Shown here piece after piece: positions 6,381 to 16,800 of a DNA stretch of 29,269 bases (its first letter is position 1; each line of letters begins with the position of its first letter). Location: positions 1-29,269 of the IMG/VR virus record IMGVR_UViG_3300028581_000177; one strand, given 5' to 3'. This DNA comes from a virus. Position numbers and translations under genes: made by a program. Under the pieces are notes generated by a model, which saw only the letters and a list, made by a program, of their open reading frames with translations, was not told where the DNA came from and did not search any database.

Positions 6381-8180
6381 TGTTGTTGACTGATAAATCC
6401 ATTGATACGATCCGTCTATTTGAAACACTTTTAATGATCTAGATACCGACATCGATACTGTTTCTACTGTGTTTGAAAATCCAACGTCTTGTAATACAGA
6501 TTGATTTTCAACCCCGTTTTTGTCAACTGCTACGAACGTTTTGTTAATGCCGTCGCCGCCGTTGTAGGTAATTGTTCCTGAATATGCAGTACAATGAACA
6601 TACGCATAAACTCCGACGTTTTTAGTAATTCCCGGCACTAAATCTTCTATAAATGATGCTAATTGAGTGTTGTTTATTCCTGTAATATCGAATGTCAAAT
6701 ATACGTTTTGGTCTTGGAATTTTTCATCTACATATGTTTTATTAGCTACATAATTTCCTGGATCACTAACATCTGGGGTTGCAACACCAGATAATTTAAC
6801 ATCTGCCAATAACGGATCGCTAAACACTACTGTTCCGTCACTAACAATATATAACGGATATGCTGTGGTAGTAATTGTTGCACCATTTAAATTTATGTAA
6901 TCGACATTTAGGTTGTTTAGCACGCCCAATGAAGTTATTCCTGGTGCCGAAGTTACAGATGATCCCAATGCAGTAGCAGATAAAACCAATGAATTATTAA
7001 TTTTATACTGATAACCAGTAGGAATATTAAAATGACTAGTTGCGTTCCAGTTGTTGTTTGTGTTGTCCCATGTTAACGACTTATCGCTAACTGCTGATTT
7101 TACAACTATACCAGCGCCGTCTAATTCTAATTCTGAGAAAGTTGTGCCGCCCGAAGTTATTCCGAGTTCTATTGTTTTATCTTCAACTCGTATATTAGTA
7201 ACATCAAAATAGGAAGCTGATCCACCAACAATTAAGTCACCTGTAATTCTCATACTACCAGTTAAGTCTAGAGAATATAATGGAGTTGATTGCCATAAAC
7301 CTATTCTTGAATTTAGATTGTCTATTTTTATTGCATCGACATTAGATGCTCCTTGACGAACTTGTATTTTAACGTCTGCACCGGAGATTTGAGATCTCTG
7401 TACAACTGCACTACTTTCTACTCTAATAGTAAAATCCGAATCATCACCTACTATTAACCCTGTATCGTTTTTTATATGTAGTCGACCAGTGGTAGTATTG
7501 TTTGAAGCTATTTTTAAAAAACTGTTTGGAGTGTAAATATTACCCAGTGTATCCGACAATTGTGTTGTTGATGCAGCAGGACCATTAAATTTGAAATTGC
7601 TGTATTCAGAACTCATATTCCATCCTGCTAGAATGCTTGTTCCGAAGTTAGTGATAGAAGTTGCTGCTGTAAAACTCTCTCCGCTGACTATAGCAATCGT
7701 TGACCCACCGATTAAAAATCTTGCAACAACTCTAGGTTGTCCTGTATTATCAGTGATAGTTGTTATATTAAACCCTGATTCTCCCTGAGCATCAGTGTAA
7801 ATAGGACCTGCAAGTAATAACTCATTCCCATCGCTGAAGTATATTTGCTTATTGTTGGTATCTATCCAGATGTCTCCAGACAACATAGTAGGCTGTGTTG
7901 CAGAAACAATTGTTGCATCAGTTGATCTAAAATTTGTACCATCAAATATTTTTAGTCTGTTTTCAGATGTGTCGTACCAAAGTTGTCCTCTAATAGGATT
8001 TGCTGGAGGTGCTGTATTGGAAAAATTTTCTAATAATTTTACAAAATTTTCGTTAAGATATTCTCCGTAGCCTGTATAATTTCGCCCTACTAATACTAGG
8101 TCTGTGGTATCAGTATCTATACGGCCATCGACTAAGTCAACTAAGAGTGTGCCATCTGCTGTATTAATTTTATAACTCAT
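6369..8180 (-). CDS. Tail-fibre-like protein with shared adaptor N-terminus, distinct C-terminal tip
   Basis: A 603-residue fibre-type protein and the middle member of the trio. The adaptor is clear: DGRIDTDTTDLVLVGRNYTG near 18-37, NENFVKLLENFSN, 'PANPIRGQLWYDT', LKIFDGTNF and a final LLLAGPI. The centre contains VGDDSDFTIRVES, then from about residue 329 VEDKTIELGITSGG, FSELELDGAGIVVKS and LTWDNTNNNWNA. That cluster is familiar from marine phage fibre proteins and looks like strands of a trimeric beta-shaft (inference). The last 110 residues, from about YVDEKFQDQNVYLTFDIT on, form a tip not recognised here. The ATG at 8178-8180 overlaps the stop of 8180-10207 as TAATG, and GGAGT lies upstream, so translation is probably coupled. 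No late-promoter octamer precedes it, so it likely shares a transcript with the upstream fibre gene. Confidence 0.82.
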   Translation of the reverse strand: MSYKINTADGTLLVDLVDGRIDTDTTDLVLVGRNYTGYGEYLNENFVKLLENFSNTAPPANPIRGQLWYDTSENRLKIFDGTNFRSTDATIVSATQPTMLSGDIWIDTNNKQIYFSDGNELLLAGPIYTDAQGESGFNITTITDNTGQPRVVARFLIGGSTIAIVSGESFTAATSITNFGTSILAGWNMSSEYSNFKFNGPAASTTQLSDTLGNIYTPNSFLKIASNNTTTGRLHIKNDTGLIVGDDSDFTIRVESSAVVQRSQISGADVKIQVRQGASNVDAIKIDNLNSRIGLWQSTPLYSLDLTGSMRITGDLIVGGSASYFDVTNIRVEDKTIELGITSGGTTFSELELDGAGIVVKSAVSDKSLTWDNTNNNWNATSHFNIPTGYQYKINNSLVLSATALGSSVTSAPGITSLGVLNNLNVDYINLNGATITTTAYPLYIVSDGTVVFSDPLLADVKLSGVATPDVSDPGNYVANKTYVDEKFQDQNVYLTFDITGINNTQLASFIEDLVPGITKNVGVYAYVHCTAYSGTITYNGGDGINKTFVAVDKNGVENQSVLQDVGFSNTVETVSMSVSRSLKVFQIDGSYQWIYQSTTVYP

Positions 8181-10207
8181 TAAAAGACTCCGTGATAAAT
8201 GATGTATGTTACAGTAGCAAACGGTGGAACTGTGGTGAATTCGATCTGCGATGTATAATTGTAAATGCCTTCGGTTCTTGGTAAACCAGATCCAGGATCT
8301 CCGCCAACTATCGAGACACCTACTGCATCTGTATCAGCAACTCCTGTTACATCAGTGGTTGCATAAAATTGCGTACCATCATCGCCCATTAAGCTGTGTT
8401 TGTGTTCAGGTAATTGATTTTCAATGATGAAATCGCTTTCGGAACCACCATATTGACCAACTGATTCTGCTGCCAAATCATTTAGTACTCGGTTACCACT
8501 TACTGCTCCTCCAAGGTGACCCAGTGGAACTCTTCCTCTAAGGTCCGGTATTTTAAAAAACGCAGTAGTAGTACCTGCACCAAAGTTTTCTCCAATAACT
8601 GTAAACAAAGCTGCATAGGAAACTTTAGATTTTTCTGTTCCGTCACATATAAACCAACCGGTTGGAGCCGTAGTTCCTGCATATGGCATCATTGACCCTA
8701 CTGGAATAACTGGACCTTGTGCTGTGTTAGGAATTTTACTGGTTAACGTTGCCTGGCTTACTCTTTTTAAACCAATGTCAGCACCGGCTAATCTTCTTAT
8801 AACGACTTGATCACTTGATTCAATTGTTGTTATCAATGTTTTTGATGTAAAGTAATTGTCACTCAGTGTAGTTGTAAATGTTTTTGTTGTACCTCCGGTT
8901 TGACCATCAAAAACAAAACTAGGAGCAGTTATATCACCAGTCATTACAAATGTAGTCGGACTGTTTAATCTTCCTGTAGTAGTTGAAGAACCAGTGACAT
9001 TTCCTGTTAAGCTTCCTACAAATGTACCATTAAAATTTGTAGCGTATATATTATTGAATCTTGATAAGTTTGTGCCTATGTTTTTACCTGTTGTTTCTGG
9101 CAAAATGTTACCATTGACAGTTAAAGAACCTTCTAAATCTAAATTACCACCAACATTTAAGTTTTTGGCTATGCCTGCTCCACCCGGTACTACTAACGCA
9201 CCATTTGAAATTGTTGTGCTTTCTGTAGTACCACCTAATGTTAATGTTCCGGAGGCAACTATATTTCCAACAACGTCTAGTGCTTCTGTTGGAATTTTTG
9301 TCGGACTGCCTATTGCAACCTTGGTATCATTGTACACCCTAATTGCTGTCGTTGCAACTCCTGCATTGTTGACTTTAACGTCAATACTTCCATCACTTGC
9401 TTTGTGAGAAATTTCTCCCACACTACCGCTGACAGAAAACACAAGAGTTTGAGTTTCGCCTATGTCAAGGCCACCGTTGTTTCTTATTCTCAGCGTTCTA
9501 GTTAATATGTTTTCTGTGCTTTTTCTAACAAAATCAGTACCCGGAACATTTATTCCTGAAATAACTAAATTTTCAGCTTTTTCTGCAAGACCATAATATT
9601 TTGCAGCAGATCCACTGATATTGCCGCTTATGTTAATACCTGGATATATTATGCTGTAACCTTGTATTACTGCTTTGGGTATAAACTCTACTGAGCTTAT
9701 AATCGAAACAGGTACATCGTTAACATAATTTATAATAACTGGTATTTCTTGGTTTGTTGTTGACGTAACTGTTACAAATTTAGATCCTGTACTTGCACCT
9801 TCGCTGTAATCCGGGCCTACCAATATCCACCCAGATCCGCTGTACAAATAAACCTGTTGATTAGCTGTATCTACCCATAAGTCGCCTATTGTACTAGTAG
9901 AAGCTTCTGGTTCGCTGGTGGCTTTTTTTAGACCGCCTGCGCTGACCCATTGTGTTCCATCATACACTTTTAATTGATCGATACCGTCAGTTGTGTCATA
10001 CCAAAGTTGTCCTTCTACTGGATTTTCTGGAGACGTAGTATTAGCAAAATTTTCTAACAAATGTAAAAAGTTTTCTAAAACAATATTACCAAAATCTGAA
10101 AGATTTCTTCCTGGTAGTTGAAGAGAAGTGTCTGTGTTAACAGTGTTGTCTTCAACTGTTATAGAACCTTTGTTAACACTGTCAGTAAAGTTTACTTCAT
10201 ATGCCAT
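8180..10207 (-). CDS. Tail-fibre protein with phage tail-collar tip (gp12-like end)
   Basis: A 675-residue fibre protein. Residues 1-135 are the adaptor shared with the two downstream genes (VEDNTVNTDTSLQLPGRNL, LENFLHLLENFANT, 'NPVEGQLWYDT', LKVYDGTQW, ILVGPD). The middle holds beta-shaft-like repeats such as NNIYATNFNGTFVGSLTGNV. From about residue 498 a Phage Tail Collar domain follows: IPVGSMMPYAGTTAPTGWFI, then a CDG element, 'YAALFTVIGENFGAGTTTAF', and PDLRGRVPLGH. A later LPEHKHSL near 597-604 resembles the paired histidines that bind metal in T4 gp12, the short tail fibre that grips the host surface. The end is 'TVPPFATVTYIIYHG'. By analogy this is the receptor-contacting fibre of the trio. 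The ATG at 10205-10207 follows the upstream stop by two bases, with GAGG in front. Confidence 0.88.
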   Translation of the reverse strand: MAYEVNFTDSVNKGSITVEDNTVNTDTSLQLPGRNLSDFGNIVLENFLHLLENFANTTSPENPVEGQLWYDTTDGIDQLKVYDGTQWVSAGGLKKATSEPEASTSTIGDLWVDTANQQVYLYSGSGWILVGPDYSEGASTGSKFVTVTSTTNQEIPVIINYVNDVPVSIISSVEFIPKAVIQGYSIIYPGINISGNISGSAAKYYGLAEKAENLVISGINVPGTDFVRKSTENILTRTLRIRNNGGLDIGETQTLVFSVSGSVGEISHKASDGSIDVKVNNAGVATTAIRVYNDTKVAIGSPTKIPTEALDVVGNIVASGTLTLGGTTESTTISNGALVVPGGAGIAKNLNVGGNLDLEGSLTVNGNILPETTGKNIGTNLSRFNNIYATNFNGTFVGSLTGNVTGSSTTTGRLNSPTTFVMTGDITAPSFVFDGQTGGTTKTFTTTLSDNYFTSKTLITTIESSDQVVIRRLAGADIGLKRVSQATLTSKIPNTAQGPVIPVGSMMPYAGTTAPTGWFICDGTEKSKVSYAALFTVIGENFGAGTTTAFFKIPDLRGRVPLGHLGGAVSGNRVLNDLAAESVGQYGGSESDFIIENQLPEHKHSLMGDDGTQFYATTDVTGVADTDAVGVSIVGGDPGSGLPRTEGIYNYTSQIEFTTVPPFATVTYIIYHGVF

Positions 10208-10209
10208 TA

Positions 10210-10821
10210 TTAAACCTCATTAAATCCGCTTAGGCTTTGAACTCTAACAGTATAATCAATTTGAATTAATCTGTTTAAACTTTTTTGTACAGGATGAAAA
10301 ATTACATGAGTTATTAATCTTCCTGTGCCGGTTGAGCTGTAACTTCTAAGTCCAAGTTCGTCAAAAACAAACAACTGATCGGTGTTTGCCGCTGTGTCAA
10401 ACGCATCTTGCCCATTGGGCTCGCCGTAGTCTAGTAAACAACTAACTAGAATATCTGTATAATTTGTACCTGACACATGTCGTATTTCTGTTTTATTTCT
10501 AGTTGGATCAGTATTGTTAACACTGCGATCGTCAACTACTTTGCTGTGTGTTTGATTATACAAACTAGCATTTGTGCCTGTTGTGTTAGGAGTTAGGTAG
10601 GTAATTATACCTGTTGGATCTACACTTGTGCCTCCATTTCCAAAAGCCATTTCGTATATGAATCCCTGTCCAGCATTTGACAAACTTTCAGCCAATGCCA
10701 AACTCATATTTTCGTAATGTATAGCATTACGTTTGTTAATAAATATTTCTCCTGTTTTTGGATCAAATATTTTAATATGTCCTTCGACATGTATTCCGTT
10801 AAGATCGTTTAAATTTGTCAT
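10210..10821 (-). CDS. Conserved marine T4-like phage structural protein
   Basis: A 203-residue protein between the giant gene and the fibre trio. Notable segments are VEGHIKIFDPKTGEIFINKR near 11-30, AIHYENMSLALAESLSNAG, EMAFGNGGTSVDPTGIITYL and the end LIQIDYTVRVQSLSGF. From memory, proteins with this N-terminus occur next to tail genes in marine T4-like phages and are annotated only as structural. The frame can be opened at GTG 10828-10830, but the ATG at 10819-10821 is preferred: AGGTG lies six bases before it, and that GTG is itself part of the ribosome-binding site. A late-promoter-like AATAAATA lies 17 bases upstream. Its job could be to link the giant protein or wedge to the fibres (inference from position). 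Confidence 0.8.
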   Translation of the reverse strand: MTNLNDLNGIHVEGHIKIFDPKTGEIFINKRNAIHYENMSLALAESLSNAGQGFIYEMAFGNGGTSVDPTGIITYLTPNTTGTNASLYNQTHSKVVDDRSVNNTDPTRNKTEIRHVSGTNYTDILVSCLLDYGEPNGQDAFDTAANTDQLFVFDELGLRSYSSTGTGRLITHVIFHPVQKSLNRLIQIDYTVRVQSLSGFNEV

Positions 10822-10838
10822 ATGTGTCACCTATACTA

Positions 10839-10846
10839 TATTTATT
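10839..10846 (-). promoter_or_regulatory. T4-type late promoter candidate (AATAAATA)
   Basis: AATAAATA on the minus strand has one mismatch to TATAAATA and lies 17 bases before the preferred ATG (10821) of the small structural gene. Its third to fifth bases are the TAA stop codon of the giant gene, the same embedding seen at 4837-4844 and 28587-28594. Confidence 0.5.
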
Positions 10847-13800
10847 TAGGTAAGAGTATTGTTGCTTCACGCAAGAATCTGCTTATATTATTATTAGAAT
10901 TTATCAATGTCTTGTTTGGTTCGTTCCAAACTTTGCCTGTAGTTCTTGCAATTACAACCTTAACTCCAGCAAATGGTGCTATTGCCAATACCAATGCATT
11001 GCCATCAATAGAAAATTCTGGAGGTAATGTTACATCTCCTTCTGGACTATCTTGTGCAATTGTTTGATTAAACAATTGCATTGAAGTTTTTCTCAAGCGT
11101 CGACCTGCAACAAAAACTTCAATTTCGTTAACGCTGGTAGGAACCATGTAATCTCTAAAAGTAAATGTTGTAGCTGTAGAACTGCCATCTGCTATTTCAG
11201 TTTGTGTAAGAATTACATCTGAATAATTGATAGTTTCTTCAGGACCTTGCCCGTATGCAACTGCGCCAACGTTGTGAATATTTTTTACACCTGTACCAAG
11301 AGTACCTCTTCTTAACTGCTGTAATCTATTGCCAACCACTTCAAAGTATTCAATGCGTTCACCATCTACAAAAACTACACCGGGTATGTTTTTTGCTTTG
11401 TTAGGTTGGAATATTCCAACAGTGTTTTCAAGAACAATTCTTAGATCGTAATAATTTAGAGGTTCTGCTAATACATAAGAATTATTTTGATTCAATCTTT
11501 TATAGTGTGTTCTGTTTAGCATGTCTTTGAATATTCTAAATCCGTACTTAGGAGATATCGGAGCATTGCCAAATTCAATAACATCAATTTTATCGTTGTC
11601 CATCGGCACGACAGATAGCTGTATTGCATCCATTGCAGGAGACAATACATAATCCATGTTAGGAGTTAACAATTCGCCATTGAGTGCTACCCAGACATAA
11701 TTTGCACTCGATGTTGTGTTGTTTAACTTGATATACCCACTGGATACAAGGTTTCTTGTTATCCAATTATCGGTATTTTCTTCAACATAGGTATCTCTTA
11801 ATACTTTGTATAGGGTTCTCTTAAAATTGTTAATATCATGATTGCTAAACTGATATATTTCAATTTCTGTTCCAGAACTAGGAGGTACTGCAAAAGTCAA
11901 GCTGTTGCTTAGTTCATATGCTACATCACCGATTGTTAATAATGTATCATTTAATTCAAACTCTGGCGAAGTTGTAAACGAATCTCTAATATCACTTCTA
12001 AACGATCTTACAAGAATTTCGTTGTTGTTTACAGTTTTAACATAAGCATTGTAAGAAGTACTATCGTTGGTGGATACCAAAGTAATTTCTGTATCTGCAG
12101 AAATTATTGCATCCACAGCACTTGTAAATGTTATTCTTGAATCAGTAAAATAATATTCTGCGTCAGTTATAATATAAACATCTAATGTGCTATCCGATAC
12201 TCCTATATTTTCCTGTAACAATCTTACAATTCCAGTGGTTGAATCAAAAGTAAATTCTTCTTTTGTCAACTGAGTTCCATTAACAAAAACCAAAACATTT
12301 GCTTCATCTATTGTGGTTAAATCACTGTATTGCCAAGAGTCTATTGCATATTCTCTTTCATCAGTTGTAATAAAAGATTTACTATAACCTGGACTTAAAA
12401 TTTGATTGTTAGATTTAACAATCAAGTTATATGCCAACGGTTGTTTACTAAACGGTACAGTATTAACAATACCGTCAAACTCATGATAATTTGTAGCGCC
12501 GTCGGCACTAAAAGTTTTATCAATGATCACTTGACTGTACGTTTTTAATGGTGTGTCATAAACAGCATACTGAATAAAATCTCCATCCGCAATTACAGAT
12601 ACATCAAATACAATCTTAAGTCTATTTGGATGTTGTTCAGTATCCAATGTTTTAATGTGATTGTAATCTCTGCCGTTTTCTTTAACTACACCATTGACTG
12701 TTACAAAAGTCGATAATGATTCACTCCATACTGCCGAAGTTACAATCCCAGTTGTACTACCGTCTGATATAGTGTATTCTGTGTCGATTAAGTTAGCACC
12801 GTTAACACCAATCGACAATATCGAAAGCAATGATCCTACTGGTATAGTGCTATCAGCAAATGAAACTGTTTGTGTTTCATAATCAACATCAAACATCTCC
12901 GGTTTTAAAATTTGATTATCAACTTTGATAATTATACCGTCGTTGGATTGTGGTATATTTGGCAAATTGAATACTGTTTGTGTACCATCAATTTTGTAAT
13001 TTGCAACACTGATAATTCCAACTCCGTCGGCAGATCTGTGATAAACTTTAAGATCAAGTGTATCTAACACATGTCCTGGTACTAATTCTTCAGGACCCCT
13101 TGCTGCTGTGGTTATAAAATCATCACCGTCGATTGTTATATCTGCACTAGATAGCCCTGTTGCTGTAGTATATGCAAAATTACCGCCTGTAATTGCAGTA
13201 TCGTAGCTTGCTTCAGATGGTGCAAGACTACCGTCACTGGTGCTTTTTCTTATTATGACAATGTCATTGGCAGTTGTTTCTATTAACTCTTCGTCGATTA
13301 TAATAGTGTCAGTTATTCCATCGCCTATAATAGTGGCCATTTTTGCATTTAAATTGCTCAACGGAGTACTAGTGCCAAAATTTTGATCATCTAACCTAAT
13401 ATTGTTAAGATAAAAATTATACTCAACATTTAATTCTAAAGGTTTGCTTAGTGTAAGCATCGATGTACTACCATCTAAAATAAATATCTCGTCTTCATAT
13501 GTATTGTCAAATGTATCCCACGGCATAGAGCCATATCCGCCAACACCGAATCCTTGTTCAGTACCAAAGTCAATGCTGTTTACATTAACACCTTCGTAGG
13601 ACACACCGTCCATAAGTTGCGAAAGTTCTTTTCCTGCCATGCCAGTTGTTGGATTGTAAAAGAAATTTATTCTATCGGCGGCATGTAGTAAAGATACATC
13701 TTTTTTATAATTTACTATTATTTGCGAATTCAATGCTGGAGCATCAACAAACTTTATGTATCCGATCTGTCTTTCAAATCCTTTTGTCAAATCAGTATCG

Positions 13801-16800
13801 TTTCCAACAGTAAATTTACTGCTTAATTGTTGAATTCCGTTAACTGTAACAGTATAACTGTCTGTTCTAATATTCATAGGCCATTTTAGAACAAACTTTT
13901 CTTTTGCTGCTGTTCCTACAAATGTTTGTGTTTCATTTAGTTCAGTAAAGAGATACGAACTGCTGATTCTATCAAATTTTAACACAATATGAGCAGATCT
14001 AACAGTACCATTACCTATAATAGCAACTGCTGTGGCTGGTTCACCACCTTCGTCTTGAGTTCCACTAATAGTAACTAGAGGTGCTTTATAATATTTGCCA
14101 CCTTTATTTACTATTTCAATTTTTGATACTCTTCCTCTGCTTAGATAAGCACGAGCAGTGGTTCCACTGTCTCCTGTAACTATAACAATCGGTGTTTCCT
14201 TATACTTAGATCCGCCGTTGGCTACTTCTATAGAAACAACATCGTAGCCGTTGTTGTCTGTCCAGTTTTTGTAAGGATACTCAAGATATTTTTCAATTAC
14301 ATTTTGTATTTGATTGTTGTTGTACTTGGCATAACTAGGCTCGATTTCTTTTGTTAATTCGTTATAACTAGGTGGCAAATCAAAGTCAGTGGTTAAAGAA
14401 TTAGTGGGCTCAACATAAGAATAAGCACTTATATATTCTCTTACCTTTGTACTGTATGGTTTAACTTCGTTAACATAGTCTTGATAGTTTTCAAGATTAT
14501 CGTTTTGAAAATTAACTGGTTGATGTAGATTTCCGACATTGTGTTTTACTTTCACAAAACTGGTTTTGAAGGCCCAATCCAATCCGTGCTGTTCGTGCAA
14601 CGCATATCTTACACTTGCAAAAAATAGACCTAGATATTCAACAGATAAGTCACCTATAAATATTTCAGTCTTTAATGCAGACAATATATTTCTTAATTCG
14701 TTTACTGGTTCTTTATCGTAGAATGTTAAATCAAACACATTTGCATCGTAGCCACTGTTGATAGATGCGTAATTGTAAAGTTTAGCCGAAAGTTGAATAG
14801 TTCCGTTTTGTCTACCAACAGTTTTATAATTTACTGTATAATCTTCAGTTGTTACGTTTGCAATTTTTTCTAACAATAGCCAACCACCGGAACCAACGTT
14901 GTTGATTTTTACAACTTCGCCGATGTCTGCATCAAGACCAAATAGTTCATAGCTTTGATCAACAACATGATCTATTTGTGTTAAGCTGGTATAGTCAGCT
15001 AGGTACCAATCAGCATAATCCCAATATCTAGTGGTATCATAATTCTGATTGTCTTTTCTGATCCACAGTTGGGTAGATTTATTCCATTCATAAATTGCCC
15101 AGCGACCGCCGATTTCAGAATCTGCATTAACTAAAACGCTGTATTTTCTAATATTTAATTTTACATTATCTGTATAATTTTTACCTTTGGATCTTATATA
15201 TGTACCGGTGATTTGTCCTAAGTTGTTTATTGTTGTTTTAATAATAGCATTTGTACCATTGCTGTCAACAATTTCAACATTAGGTGCAGTTTTATAGCCT
15301 CGACCAGGACTTTGAATAGTTACAGAAACAATTTTTCCATTCTCAACTGTTGGTATTAAAATAGCCTGTTCTGTTTTAGAAACTCCTACAAATCTCAAAT
15401 CATCCAGTGTTTCAATTACACTGTCGTATCGTCCAGTGGTACTTGCAGGTTTTTCGTCTTTTAATAACAGTGTAGAGATATCATAATTGTCAATTATTTG
15501 TTCATTAATTAAAACGCTGTTTGCTCTTTCTACCAATTGCTTAACTGCTTCTAATCTATTTACAAACATACCTTGGCGTGGAGAATTTAAAATTCCGTAT
15601 TTTTGTCTAGCAGGCAATGCCGAATCCGGCACTGTTTTTGAATTTTGATCGTATCCTACCAAGCTGTCTATCCACTTGTTTTCAATCTCAGTATTTAAAA
15701 CAACACTGTTGTATCCCTCAGTTAACAATTGATATTCTGAATGAATATTTGAATTTAAAGTTTCATCTTTGGCTATTGTAAAATGAATCGCTGTTTTTCG
15801 ATCTTCTATAAAAGTTTTTACATTGTATAGTGCAAAGCTATTATCACTTAATAATGCTGCAAAACGATATCCCTGTCCTGACGGATCAGCTATCAGATTT
15901 TCTATTGCAAATGCAGATAATTGACGTTTGCTGTTTGTAGGAACATTTTTTTTACTCTTGACCCAGAAATAAAATCTATCTACGAACGAGCCCGATATTG
16001 TATCATAAACTTTCTTAGAACTATATATAGTATTATCGTACAGAGGTTGCCCACTAAAACCTTGTGTAAATCCAGTAGGTGTATCTGCTAATTCAGACCA
16101 TCTCAATGGTGTTACTGTTGATTCAACCCATTCATAAACATCAATTGTTGACCCTGGCAATAGTTTGTTCCAATTCGAAACTCTGTATTGATCGTCTCCT
16201 TGATAAGGGTTAAACCAACTGGCAGTTTTTAATTCCCACCACAACTTGCCAACTTGATCTTCTGCCCAATTGTTGACATTATCAACTACAACTCCGTCTT
16301 GATTGTTTATATTGAAAGAATAGACAGCAGGATCGTAGAAAGTTTTCCATGTAATTTCTTGTTCTGCAGGACCTGGTATAATTCCTTGACGAGGATCTAC
16401 AACGTCAAGATTTACCAATAAATCGTTTGTATCTGTAGAGTACAAGAAACATCTTTGTATTTTGTCAATATTTGGTTTACCTTGTTGTACTGTTATTTCA
16501 GACCAGCTGTTTGAATTTTTTACAGAACGTAGATCAGCAAACAACCCAAGTGACGAGTCGTCTGACTGCTCGTAGTTGTAAACCAACACAGAGTCATCAG
16601 TATCTGATGGATTTAGTTTTGGAAAACCTATATACAGATGATTGTCAATTAATTTAAAATTACTGATATCGTTGTATTTTGTATTTCGATTATATGCAAC
16701 ATCTTCTCCGTAAATATACGAATCGCCGAGTTGTTGAAACAGTGCAATTCTGCCAGTATCTTTCAATACATTAACAAAGTTTGTATAGCTGTTGTCAAAT

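Noticed and set aside
8994-9407. Plus-strand open frame of 137 residues
   Set aside because: It is antisense to the 8180-10207 fibre gene, its Pro/Val/Leu-rich composition mirrors the sense codons, and no ribosome-binding site supports it.
10822-10830. GTG start for the small structural gene
   Set aside because: The GTG lies inside the AGGTG ribosome-binding site that is correctly spaced for the ATG at 10819-10821.
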